A DNA stretch of 39,995 bases from NCBI GenBank assembly GCA_945870505.1, contig CAMBSN010000018.1, positions 1 through 39,995 of the forward strand, in the 5' to 3' direction. The position numbers were made by a program, and so were the translations under genes. Each line of letters opens with the position of its first letter. Position 1 is the first letter of the stretch. The notes below the pieces were generated by a model, which searched no databases, was not told the DNA's origin, and saw nothing but the letters and a program-made list of their open reading frames with translations. Positions 1-7,659 of the stretch are shown piece after piece. Origin of the DNA: Candidatus Kuenenia stuttgartensis (lineage in GTDB: Bacteria; Planctomycetota; Planctomycetia; Pirellulales; UBA1268).

Positions 1-8
1 GGCGATTC

Positions 9-938
9 TCACACGTTTTCAACATTGGCGGCGTGCCGCCGCATCCACCCTGGCGAGACGAACCGCCGCAGGAGCGCCCGCCCCGTCCGGACGGCGTCGG
101 CCTGCCACTGGCGATCGTCGGGATCGCCACCTCCATGGAGGCCGTCGAAGCGGAGCCGGCAGGGCCAGCCGCGAGACTCGGCCACCACATTGAATCGCTC
201 CGCGATCCGGAGCGTCCAGGCGGCGCCGAGCGTCTCCCGCAGGGCGAGATAGGCCGTGCCAAACGCAGCCAGATCGGCCTGACTGCCGCGCCGCGTGGCC
301 ACCTCGGCCACCTCGCTCCCGACAACTCGTCGCTGAGCCTGCTGCAGCCACGACTGCGCTGCCGCGACGATCGCGCCGCTGGCGACGAGCCACGCGGCAA
401 CGGCGTCGAGTGTGGCCCCCTGCTGCCCCACGGACTCGACGAACGGCAGGAACTGCCGGAGCAGGATCACCTGACCGACGGCCACCATCACCGCCGCCAC
501 GCCATGGCGGGTGGCGGCGAAGTTCATCGCGGCCACGAGCACCAGCGCGAGCATGAACCAGCGCTGGAGGGCATGCACGTCGGGCGGCGATCCCGGCCGC
601 ACGAGCGCCGCCGACGCCGCCGGCAGCGCGACGATTCCCGCGAGCGACGCCACGATGAACTGCCAGACACCATGCTGCGGCCGCTTCGCCCCCAAGAGCG
701 ACATGATCGGACAGAGCGAGACCGCCACCACGGCGAGCCGGGCTGAGGCCTGCGATGCTGGATCGACGAGGCCGCCACTCCCGCGAACCGCTGACTCGAC
801 CGCGAAGGCGACCGCGGCTCCACAGGCCCACCAGGCGGCTGGCACGGCCGTGGTGCCGCGAGCCAGGAAGGCCCCGGCGCAGGCGGCCACCGCGGTGATC
901 AGGGCGGCAACACACGAAAGGCCGACGGCTACGGGCAT
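9..938 (-). CDS. Polytopic membrane protein of unknown function
   Basis: I do not recognise a named family. The 309-residue product starts with a hydrophobic helix and shows about six further hydrophobic stretches up to residue ~200, including one after a conserved-looking 'LLGAKRPQHGVWQFIV' segment. A basic, soluble-looking C-terminal third follows (residues ~205-309, rich in Arg, with 'RFDGLHGGGDPDD'). The stop codon lies at positions 9-11, so the gene is complete. It is separated by about 140 bp from the next gene, which runs the other way. The GC-rich strand opposite carries long shadow ORFs, but only this frame has a membrane-protein pattern. The 'GAKRPQHGVWQFIV' stretch resembles hypothetical proteins I associate with planctomycetes; that is memory, not a search. 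The gene is very likely real; its function is unknown. Confidence 0.8.
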   Translation of the reverse strand: MPVAVGLSCVAALITAVAACAGAFLARGTTAVPAAWWACGAAVAFAVESAVRGSGGLVDPASQASARLAVVAVSLCPIMSLLGAKRPQHGVWQFIVASLAGIVALPAASAALVRPGSPPDVHALQRWFMLALVLVAAMNFAATRHGVAAVMVAVGQVILLRQFLPFVESVGQQGATLDAVAAWLVASGAIVAAAQSWLQQAQRRVVGSEVAEVATRRGSQADLAAFGTAYLALRETLGAAWTLRIAERFNVVAESRGWPCRLRFDGLHGGGDPDDRQWQADAVRTGRALLRRFVSPGWMRRHAANVENV

Positions 939-1080
939 CCCGACAGGCTACCACCGTGGGGTTCGATGATGACGATTGGGCGGGCTGCGGCGGCCGCGGT
1001 GCACGTGGCGGCCGCGCGAGGACGATGAGCCATGTGGTCCACGTGCGGCCCCATCGCGGCACGATCCCGGGAGGCTCTCC

Positions 1081-1479
1081 ATGCGCCGCGTTTCCCTCGT
1101 CGCCATCGTCGCGGTCGCCATCCTCGCGGCTGAGTCGCAGGCCATCGAGATGTTCACCTTCTACGGCGACGGCAGCCGAATCGGGCTGCCCAACCTCGAA
1201 GTGCCGATCGAGGCCTACCCGGGCATCCCGCTACGAAGCGACCGGATCCGCGCCCGGCGGCGGGCCATGCAGACCGGCTCGGCCGTCCGCGTCGGCCCCG
1301 GCACGCCCGTGGGCAGCGTGACGATCCGCCCCATGCCCACGAGATCGATGCCCACGACGTCTATGCCAGAAGCAGTGGCCCAACCGGCAGCCGAGCCGAT
1401 CCCAGCGCCACGGCCGTCGCCGGCGCCCTCCGATAGCGACGACGATCCGAAAACAACGAGCCGGCCAGTGGCTGACTGA
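1081..1479 (+). CDS. Small secreted Pro-rich protein, unknown function
   Basis: The 132-residue protein has an N-terminal signal peptide ('MRRVSLVAIVAVAILAAESQA', likely cut after SQA) followed by a short, probably structured part ('IEMFTFYGDGSRIGLPNLEVPIEA'). The tail is Pro/Ser/Met-rich and looks disordered, with the repeats 'PTRSMPTTSMP' and 'PAPRPSPAP'. The ATG at 1081 was chosen over the longer ORF start at 976 because the signal peptide begins there and a purine-rich GGGAGG lies 6-11 bases upstream. No family is recognised. The stop lies within a strong hairpin (see the terminator entry) and the next gene converges from the other strand. The likely location is the periplasm or cell surface. 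Confidence 0.65.
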   Translation: MRRVSLVAIVAVAILAAESQAIEMFTFYGDGSRIGLPNLEVPIEAYPGIPLRSDRIRARRRAMQTGSAVRVGPGTPVGSVTIRPMPTRSMPTTSMPEAVAQPAAEPIPAPRPSPAPSDSDDDPKTTSRPVAD

Positions 1480-1500
1480 CGCCGCCACTGACCGGCCCTT
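1461..1500. terminator. Hairpin between convergent genes, possible bidirectional terminator
   Basis: CCGGCCAGTGGC (1461-1472) pairs with GCCACTGACCGG (1484-1495) through 12 positions with one mismatch, leaving an 11-base loop that contains the stop codon of the upstream gene. A second weaker pairing (CGGCCC 1493-1498 with GGGCCG 1511-1516) overlaps it. The element sits in the 42-bp gap between two converging genes, the expected place for a terminator. There is no proper T-tract on either side, so intrinsic termination is an inference from stem strength and position. Confidence 0.4.
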
Positions 1501-1521
1501 GAAACTGTGGGGGCCGAGCGA

Positions 1522-2898
1522 TTACTTCTCGCCCGCTTCCTTCTTGAGGGTGGCGAGCAGGTCGGCGGCCTCCGACTTCGTGGCGAACATCGGCTCGTTC
1601 GCGATCACTTCCTCGAGGATCTTTCGAGCCAGGTCCTTCTCGCCGCGGTCGGTGAGAATCTTCGCCACATAGAACGCGCCGTCACTCGACAGCGCGTTGC
1701 TGCGGCGAACCTGCTCCAGGATCCGCTCGGCGTCTTCGCGACGGCCGAGCTTGTAGAAGACCCAGGCGAGTGTCGTCACCGCCGGGATCTGCTGCGGCGT
1801 GTTCTCCCGGTACTTGGCGACGTTGGTGTCGGCCAGTTCGAGGGCACGACGACGGGCCTCTTCGTCGTCGCTCTCGATGAGAACCAGGGCCAGCGAGTTG
1901 CTCACATCGAAGTTGCCCGGCGACTGGAAGTGGGCCTCGTTGAGGAACTTCTGCGACGTGGCGTAGTCGCGGCCCACGCGGGCCACGAGCCCCCGAACGA
2001 ACTTAGCCTCGAGGCTCTTGGCGTCGAGCTTCAGGGCCGTGTCGGCTGCGGCCTTGGCCGCCTCGAGGTCGTTTTGCTGGAGATACCAGCGGGCCGCGAA
2101 GAGCTGCACGGCGGGATCGGTCGGAGCCGCCTTGATGGCATCCTGGATCCACTTCTTGGCCGCGTCGCGCTTCTTGGCCTCGTCGTTCCGCTGGGCCATC
2201 GCCAGTTCGGGGAGCGGCGAGTTCTTGTCGATCTTCTTCGCTTCCCTGAACTCGGCGAGCGCCTCGGGCTCCTTGCCGAGCTGGAAGAGGACGTTGCCCA
2301 TCCGCAGCCGCGAGCCGGCGTTGTCGGGATCGAGCTCGATCCACTTGGAGAGCTGCTTTTGGGCGTTTTCCCACTGCCGGCGGCGCTCGGCGACGGCGGC
2401 GGTGCCCGCTGCGCAGCGGATGTCGAAGTCGCGACGGCGCTTCGGGTTTTCGTTGTAGGCCGAGGTCAGCTCAGCGGCCTTCGCGAAGAGCACGTCGGCG
2501 TCGGTGATCCGCCCTTCGCCGAAGGCGAGGTCGCCGAGCTTGAGGTACGACTCCGGATCGGCCGGAAACTTCACGGCGGCGTTCTCGAGTTCCTCACGCG
2601 CCTGCGGGAGTTGGTTCACCGCCATCCAGAGCGTCGCCATCATCACGCCCGGCGGGGGCAGCTTGGGATTGTTGCTCTTGGACCGCTCGAGGATCGCCCG
2701 GCAGCCGTCGATGTCGCGGTCGCGAAACCGCGCGATGGCGTTGGTGACCTCCTTGTTCATGGTGTCGTCGGAGACAGCGGTGCCGATCAACGCCTGGGCG
2801 GTGATCTGCGCCTGCACCGCCGCGCCACTGGCTGCAGCGGCGATGACCACCAAGGCCACCACCAGACGACGGAACGGAAACCTGAAGCCGTAGTCCAT
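1522..2898 (-). CDS. Secreted TPR-repeat protein
   Basis: The 458-residue protein has an N-terminal signal peptide (basic 'FRFPFRR', then a hydrophobic core ending in 'AAVQAQ') followed by helical tetratricopeptide-type repeats over nearly the whole mature length. Clear TPR signatures include 'PESYLKLGDLAFGEGRITDADVLFAKA', 'GSRLRMGNVLFQLGKEPEALAEFREA' and 'TTLAWVFYKLGRREDAERILEQV'. Such repeats act as protein-protein scaffolds, here in the periplasm or at the envelope. No catalytic motif is visible. An AGGAG lies about 10 bases before the ATG, which supports the start. The neighbour upstream is a divergently transcribed ABC-2-type permease, so the two may share the 2899-3033 region. The specific role is unknown. 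Confidence 0.85.
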   Translation of the reverse strand: MDYGFRFPFRRLVVALVVIAAAASGAAVQAQITAQALIGTAVSDDTMNKEVTNAIARFRDRDIDGCRAILERSKSNNPKLPPPGVMMATLWMAVNQLPQAREELENAAVKFPADPESYLKLGDLAFGEGRITDADVLFAKAAELTSAYNENPKRRRDFDIRCAAGTAAVAERRRQWENAQKQLSKWIELDPDNAGSRLRMGNVLFQLGKEPEALAEFREAKKIDKNSPLPELAMAQRNDEAKKRDAAKKWIQDAIKAAPTDPAVQLFAARWYLQQNDLEAAKAAADTALKLDAKSLEAKFVRGLVARVGRDYATSQKFLNEAHFQSPGNFDVSNSLALVLIESDDEEARRRALELADTNVAKYRENTPQQIPAVTTLAWVFYKLGRREDAERILEQVRRSNALSSDGAFYVAKILTDRGEKDLARKILEEVIANEPMFATKSEAADLLATLKKEAGEK

Positions 2899-3033
2899 GC
2901 TCGAAAACTCCTAGAAGGATGAGTCGTGGTAAAGCCGGTGGAGCCGCGGGCGAATCCCGAAACCCGTATGTTCGGTTACTCTATACGTCGATTTTCCCCT
3001 TTTCCATGGGCCGGCCAAATCCGGCGGCGAGCG

Positions 3034-4716
3034 ATGTTTCTGGGAGCGGTCTGCGAGCGGGAGGTGCTGGTGGCCCCGAGGGCCCGCGGCCTGTTCGTGG
3101 CCAGGGCCGTCTATGCCGGCACGCTGCTGGGAATCATCGCCACCTGCTGGCTGCTGGTGTCGGGCACCCGGCCAATCACCACCGTGGGCGACACTGCCCG
3201 CTTCGGCGGCACGCTGCTGCGGATTCTCGGCCCCCTCCAACTGGCTCTGGCGATGATGTCGGCCGCCCTCACGAGCGTGGTGGCGGTGGGCGTCGAGAAG
3301 GACCGCAAGACGCTCGAACTGCTTCTCGTCAGCCAGCTCGACGACGCCCAACTCGTGCTCGGCAAGCTCGCCGGCAGCCTTCTTCGCACCGGCCTCCTGC
3401 TGGTGGCCGCGGTGCCCGTGTTCGCGCTGGCCACGGCCTTCGGGGGCGCCACGCCCGCCCAGATGGCGCGGGCCTTCCTGGTGACCGCGGCGGCGGCGGC
3501 GACGGCGGCCGCAGTGGCAAACGCAATCGCCTTCTGGCGCGACACCACCTTCCAGTCGCTGGCGATCACGCTGTTTGCGATCGTCGCCTGGCTGGCCACG
3601 GGCGAGGCGGTGGCCGCCCTGCGTGGCGGCGACGCCGCGGCAGCGATCTCGCCCGTTCGGGGCCTGTTTGCCGCGCTCTCGCCCACGGGGAGCAGCATCC
3701 TCGCACCCCTGCTCGGCTCGTGCGGCGCGATCGCGGTGATCGCAACCGGCTGGGCGATCGCGCGGGCCCGGGCCTGGAACACGCGAGTTCAGGTGCGGCC
3801 ACGATTTGAGGACGAGGCCGGCGGCGCGACGACTGGCGCCCGGAGGGAGCCACGGACGGTCTGGCGGAATCCCGTTCTCTGGCGGGAACTCCGCACCCGC
3901 GCCCACGGTCGGGCGATGCTCGCGGTGCGGATCGCCTGGCTGCTGCTCTTCGCCGCGGCGGTTGCCGGGATCGTCGCCGAGACCAAGACTCCGCGGCCCG
4001 ACCGGATCGGCATCGCCACCGCCGTGGTGCCGATGGTGGTGGCAAGCCTGCTGGCCATCACCGCGCTGGCCGTCACCAGCGTGACCACCGAGCGAGACCG
4101 GGGGACGTTCGATCTGCTGCTCGTCAGCGATCTGGAGCCGAAGGAGTTTGTCTGGGGGAAGATCCTCGGGGTGCTCGGGGCAGCCGCCGACATGGTGGTG
4201 CTCCCAATCGGCCTGTGCCTGGCGCTGGTGCCCCTGGGCATCGCCACGCCGGAACATGGCGGCGAGTTGGCCGTCGGCCTCGCGGTGCTCACGTTCTTCG
4301 TGGCCGTCCTCGGCGTCTACGCCGGGCTGTCGCACGTCGCCTCGAGGCGGGCGATCGCGGTGGCCCTCGGCGTGGTGGCCTTTCTCTTCGTGGGCGTGGC
4401 CACCGCGATGCGGATCATGGTGGCGTTCGGCGGCAGCTTTGAACTGCAACTGGCTCCGTTTCTCGCCGCGATCGTGGGGGGCGCGGTCGGGCTCTACGCG
4501 GCGCTCTCCGCCCGCAACCCGTCACCCGCGGTGGGCTGGACATCGGCCCTGCTGCCGGCGCTCACCTTCGTGGCGATCACCAGTTTCCTGCAGGGGAGCA
4601 GTCTGCAGGTGCTCCTCGTCGTGCTTGCGGCCTACGGCTTCGCCACGCTCGCGTTGCTCGTGCCGTCGATCGCCGCCTTCGACCTGCTCACCGGACGCAC
4701 CACCACCGGCGAGTGA
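3034..4716 (+). CDS. ABC-2-type transporter permease, tandemly duplicated
   Basis: This is a membrane subunit resembling ABC-2 family permeases, about 560 residues with roughly 12 hydrophobic helices in two similar halves. Each half has a cytoplasmic 'REVL'/'RELRTRA' segment before the first helix and a 'DRKTLELLLVSQL' or 'DRGTFDLLLVSDL' segment after the second, followed by 'LGKLAG'/'WGKILG'. This pattern is typical of planctomycete ABC-2 permeases. The ORF is open back to 2926, but the ATG at 3034 ('MFLGAVCEREVLVAPR') matches the usual family start, and the upstream codons look unconserved. No ATP-binding subunit is adjacent, so the partner must lie elsewhere. The stop is only 3 bp from the stop of the convergent TPR lipoprotein gene. 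The substrate is unknown. Confidence 0.8.
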   Translation: MFLGAVCEREVLVAPRARGLFVARAVYAGTLLGIIATCWLLVSGTRPITTVGDTARFGGTLLRILGPLQLALAMMSAALTSVVAVGVEKDRKTLELLLVSQLDDAQLVLGKLAGSLLRTGLLLVAAVPVFALATAFGGATPAQMARAFLVTAAAAATAAAVANAIAFWRDTTFQSLAITLFAIVAWLATGEAVAALRGGDAAAAISPVRGLFAALSPTGSSILAPLLGSCGAIAVIATGWAIARARAWNTRVQVRPRFEDEAGGATTGARREPRTVWRNPVLWRELRTRAHGRAMLAVRIAWLLLFAAAVAGIVAETKTPRPDRIGIATAVVPMVVASLLAITALAVTSVTTERDRGTFDLLLVSDLEPKEFVWGKILGVLGAAADMVVLPIGLCLALVPLGIATPEHGGELAVGLAVLTFFVAVLGVYAGLSHVASRRAIAVALGVVAFLFVGVATAMRIMVAFGGSFELQLAPFLAAIVGGAVGLYAALSARNPSPAVGWTSALLPALTFVAITSFLQGSSLQVLLVVLAAYGFATLALLVPSIAAFDLLTGRTTTGE

Positions 4717-4719
4717 CGC

Positions 4720-5547
4720 TCACCGCCGCGTCGTCGGCCCAGCGGAGCGGGAGGCGGTCGCCCCGGCGGCCGCACCCTCCAGGACAGCCAGCCGTTCGGC
4801 CGCATCGGTCGGCCCGCCGCCGCGAGCGATCGCGGTGCGATAGCTGTCGATCGCATCGGCGGGCCGGCCGAGCGCCTCCTGCGCCAGGCCCTCGAGCACG
4901 AGCACGTTGGCGGGAGTCTGGCTCGGACCGTAGGTCTCGCTCAAGACGGCCAGCGTGGCGAGGGCCCGCTGCGGTCGGTCGAGCCGCCGGTAGGCCTCCG
5001 CGGTGTCGATCAGCACGCTCCGGTCGGATGGATCGATCGCCAGGGCCCTGTGGAAGTCGGCGAGTGCCGGTTCGGGCTGACCGCGAGTGAGCGACACCTC
5101 GCCTCGCAGGTGCCAGGCATCTGCCGATCCCGGCGCCACGCGAACCGCCTCGCGGGCGAGTCGGTCCGCGTCGTCGAAGAGCCCCATCTCCAGATACATG
5201 CCCCCGCCCTGCACGCAGAGCTCGGCATCCTCCGGGGAGAGTCGCAGCGCCTCGTTGATCTGCGCCACGGCCTCCATCCGCTCGCCCCGCTTCCAGAGCA
5301 CCTCCGCGTAGTGGCGGCGGGCATCGATGTCGCCGGGGCAACTCTTCACGGCCCTCTCCAAGAGCCCCTCGGCTCGCACGAGGTCGCTGTGATCGGCTGC
5401 CGACAGACCCTCGTTGCACAGCCGCCTGGCCTCCGCCACGTCCGGCGCCACCGGCCCGCCCCGCTGGACGAGTCTGCACCCCGTCCCCGACGTCGCGACG
5501 AGCGTCGCGACGACCAAGACAACGGCTGCGGAGCGTGGTGGCACCAT
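4720..5547 (-). CDS. TPR-repeat lipoprotein
   Basis: The 275-residue product has a lipoprotein signal ('VVLVVATLVATSGTGC', cysteine near residue 25), so it is probably lipid-anchored. It carries about five TPR-like repeats, for example 'ARRHYAEVLWKRGERMEAVAQINEAL', 'ADAWHLRGEVSLTRGQPEPALADFHRAL' and 'LVLEGLAQEALGRPADAIDSYRTAI'. The ORF is open further upstream to 6051, but the ATG at 5547 was chosen because the signal peptide starts there and the upstream part reads as the antisense of the thioredoxin-like gene. The gene is convergent with the permease gene (3 bp apart) and divergent from the thioredoxin-like lipoprotein. It is likely an envelope scaffold or assembly factor; the partner is unknown. 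Confidence 0.8.
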   Translation of the reverse strand: MVPPRSAAVVLVVATLVATSGTGCRLVQRGGPVAPDVAEARRLCNEGLSAADHSDLVRAEGLLERAVKSCPGDIDARRHYAEVLWKRGERMEAVAQINEALRLSPEDAELCVQGGGMYLEMGLFDDADRLAREAVRVAPGSADAWHLRGEVSLTRGQPEPALADFHRALAIDPSDRSVLIDTAEAYRRLDRPQRALATLAVLSETYGPSQTPANVLVLEGLAQEALGRPADAIDSYRTAIARGGGPTDAAERLAVLEGAAAGATASRSAGPTTRR

Positions 5548-5708
5548 CTCGAAATCAAGCGGTGGAGATCCGCCGTACAGTAGCGGGCCAGGCCGACGGT
5601 CGACAGGCGTGTTGGAGCCTGCCGAAATCCCGCCGCCCCCCAAGCTTGCCGCCGCGCACGAACAGGCCTTGTGGCCCGGAGATCGTCCACCTACCACCCC
5701 CGCTCGAC

Positions 5709-6281
5709 ATGCCATCCCCCTCGCCGAGCCTCGCGTCCGCCGCCCTTGCCGCCGCCCTCCTGGGAGCGGCCGCGGGCTGCACCGTGCGCGACGAGCAGGC
5801 GACGAACAGCGGCGATGGCCGGTGGTGGGCCGCGGCCCCTTCCCGACCAACCAGCGGCCTGATCGGCGGTGGGGCGGTCGCTCCGCTCGCGACTCCCGCC
5901 ATCGACTACGTCGACGGATACGAGACGGGCTCGCGGCGTGCCATGGAGTCGGGCCTGCCGATGCTCGTTGTCTTTCGGGCGGCCTGGTGCCGCTGGAGCG
6001 GCGAACTCGTGCAGGCCGCGGTGGCCGACCCGCGGGTCGTGCGGCTCTCACGACGCTTCATCTGCATGGCCGTCGATGCCGACCGTCATGCCGACGCCTG
6101 CCGGCAGTTTGGCGTTCAGGCATTCCCCACGGTGATCATCCTCGACGCCACTGGCACCGAGCGGTTCCGGGCCACCGGTTCGGCCGCCTCGGTGCACATC
6201 GCCACGGCCATGAGCGAGGCTCTGACCGATCAACCTCGGCCCCGCCGCATCGCAGCCGAGCCAAGCGGTCCCGCGCGGTAG
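5709..6281 (+). CDS. Thioredoxin-fold lipoprotein with degenerate active site
   Basis: The 190-residue protein has a lipobox ('AALLGAAAGC', cysteine near residue 24), a variable linker and a thioredoxin-like domain from about residue 75. The beta strand 'MLVVFRAAWCRWSGELV' occupies the position of the WCxxC active site, and 'CRQFGVQAFPTVIILDATG' provides the conserved cis-Pro loop. The motif reads W-C-R-W-S, so the second cysteine is replaced by serine. Classical disulfide exchange is therefore unlikely. The protein may act as a chaperone or binding domain, or through a single thiol; 'DACRQF' holds another cysteine. The ATG at 5709 was chosen because the signal sequence begins there. It is divergent from the TPR lipoprotein gene across a gap of about 160 bp. 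Confidence 0.8.
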   Translation: MPSPSPSLASAALAAALLGAAAGCTVRDEQATNSGDGRWWAAAPSRPTSGLIGGGAVAPLATPAIDYVDGYETGSRRAMESGLPMLVVFRAAWCRWSGELVQAAVADPRVVRLSRRFICMAVDADRHADACRQFGVQAFPTVIILDATGTERFRATGSAASVHIATAMSEALTDQPRPRRIAAEPSGPAR

Positions 6282-6283
6282 GA

Positions 6284-6377
6284 GTACAAGCCGACCGGCC
6301 GTAAGGCCGCGGGCGAACCACGCGAGACCCAGCCTTCTCCTGGCCGCACCCCACGCCTCACGGCGTTGGGCTTGTAC
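6284..6377. repeat. Structured intergenic element with GTAA-loop hairpin (repeat family A)
   Basis: This 94-base element lies between the thioredoxin-like gene and the sulfotransferase. GTACAAGCC (6284-6292) is exactly complementary to GGCTTGTAC (6369-6377) and would close the element. Inside are CGGCC-GTAA-GGCCG (6296-6309, a five-base-pair stem on a GNRA-type loop) and ACGCC-TCAC-GGCGT (6353-6366). The first 24-base block (6291-6314) recurs identically at 39287-39310 and 39339-39362. This could be a mobile MITE-like repeat or a structured RNA in the 5' leader of the sulfotransferase. The function is not known. Confidence 0.65.
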
Positions 6378-6501
6378 AAACGGCTGCGCATCGCTCGTGG
6401 AGAACCCGGAGCGGATGCGCTCCGACCGTTTCCGCTACGATTGCCGCGGTCGGGCCGGCAGGAGGAGTCAGGCCCCCCGATCACCACCCCGAACCGTCCC
6501 C

Positions 6502-7659
6502 GTGTCGAAATCCCCCAGCCCGTCCGCCGCCGCGAAGAAGGGGGAGTTCCACGCCTATCCCTGGTGGAGCCCGCGGTTCTGGCACGGCATGCCTGCCGGC
6601 GTGTGGTTTGGCCTGCTCCGTGAGTACGGCTACCGGATCGACTTCATGAAGCTCGGTCTGGCGGCCACGGTGTCGATGATGACGGGCTTCAACTCGCTGA
6701 TGGGCCCGCTGTCGGATGCGCGATTCCGCCGCCGCCTCCGCGACCGGCCCACCACGCCGCCGCCGCTGTTCATCATCGGCCACTGGCGGAGCGGCACCAC
6801 GCTGCTGCACGAACTGGCGATGCTCGATGACCGCTTCTGCTGCCCCAACACCTATGAGTGCTTCGCCCCGAGTCACTTCCTTCTCACCGAGGACGTGATG
6901 ACGCAGGCCCTTCGCTGGATGATCCCGTCGAAGCGGCCGATGGACGACGTCGCTGCCGGCTGGGACCGCCCGCAGGAGGACGAGTTTGCCCTGATGAGCC
7001 TCGGCGCGCCCTCCTGCTACCGGCGGATCGCGTTTCCGGTGAGCAGCCCTGCGCGGCCGGAGGCGCTCGACCTCACAAAGCTCCCGCCGGCCGAACTCGA
7101 CCGCTGGAAGCAAACGCTCCGCCGATTCCTCGCGATGCTCGCGGTCCGCGACCCGCGGCGGCCGGTCCTCAAGAGCCCCCCGCACACCGCGAGAGTCGGC
7201 GTGCTCGCCGGCATGTTCCCCGAGTCGCGGTTTCTCAACGTCGTTCGCGACCCGTTCGTGGTGATCCCCTCGACGCTACGGCTCTGGAAGTCACTGCACG
7301 ATGTGCAGTCGCTGCAGGTCGAACGGGGCGCCACGCTCGAGGAATACGTCTTCGCCGCCTTCGCGGAGATGCACGACGCCTTCGAACGCGACCGGGCCAC
7401 GCTCCCTGCCGACCGTCTGCACGAGGTCCGCTACGAAGAACTCGTCGCTGATCCGGTGGGAACGCTGGCCACGTGCTACGAGCGGCTCGACCTGGGCGAC
7501 TTTGGCCGCGTCCGCCCCGCCCTCGAACGGCAGGCTGAGTCGATGCGCCGCTACCGCACCAACACCTACCGCCACGACCCGCGACTCGTCGCGGAGATCG
7601 CCTCCCGCTGCAAGCCGTTCCTCGACCGCTACGGCTACGCCGCCCCGGCCATCGGCTGA
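6502..7659 (+). CDS. Sulfotransferase family protein
   Basis: This is a PAPS-dependent sulfotransferase-like protein of 385 residues. It has the 5'-phosphosulfate-binding loop 'FIIGHWRSGTTLLHEL' near residue 90. Further along is 'FLNVVRDPFVVIPSTLRLW', the 3'-phosphate-binding region with the expected Arg and Ser, and then 'EVRYEELVADPVGTL', typical of the C-terminal part of the Sulfotransfer_3-type fold. The family transfers sulfate from PAPS to hydroxyl or amino groups of carbohydrates, lipids or proteins; the acceptor cannot be read here. The start is uncertain. GTG at 6502 precedes the first plausible protein sequence, while the ORF is open to an ATG at 6415 and a GTG at 6397. The 3' end overlaps the convergent flhB-like gene by 25 bp. 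Confidence 0.85.
   Translation: MSKSPSPSAAAKKGEFHAYPWWSPRFWHGMPAGVWFGLLREYGYRIDFMKLGLAATVSMMTGFNSLMGPLSDARFRRRLRDRPTTPPPLFIIGHWRSGTTLLHELAMLDDRFCCPNTYECFAPSHFLLTEDVMTQALRWMIPSKRPMDDVAAGWDRPQEDEFALMSLGAPSCYRRIAFPVSSPARPEALDLTKLPPAELDRWKQTLRRFLAMLAVRDPRRPVLKSPPHTARVGVLAGMFPESRFLNVVRDPFVVIPSTLRLWKSLHDVQSLQVERGATLEEYVFAAFAEMHDAFERDRATLPADRLHEVRYEELVADPVGTLATCYERLDLGDFGRVRPALERQAESMRRYRTNTYRHDPRLVAEIASRCKPFLDRYGYAAPAIG

Noticed and set aside
1507-2922. Plus-strand ORF of 471 codons opposite the TPR protein
   Set aside because: It is the antisense of a clear TPR gene, with composition typical of a GC-rich shadow frame (runs of LVEDLGE/RRHH) and no recognisable motif.
2899-3033. Promoter boxes in the divergent gap between the TPR protein and permease genes
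   Set aside because: TATA-like hexamers (for example TATAGA on the minus strand) are present, but no -35 element lies at a proper distance.
2911-4449. Minus-strand ORF of 512 codons opposite the ABC permease
   Set aside because: It is His/Gly/Arg/Gln-rich low-complexity sequence, the mirror of a hydrophobic membrane protein; not a gene.
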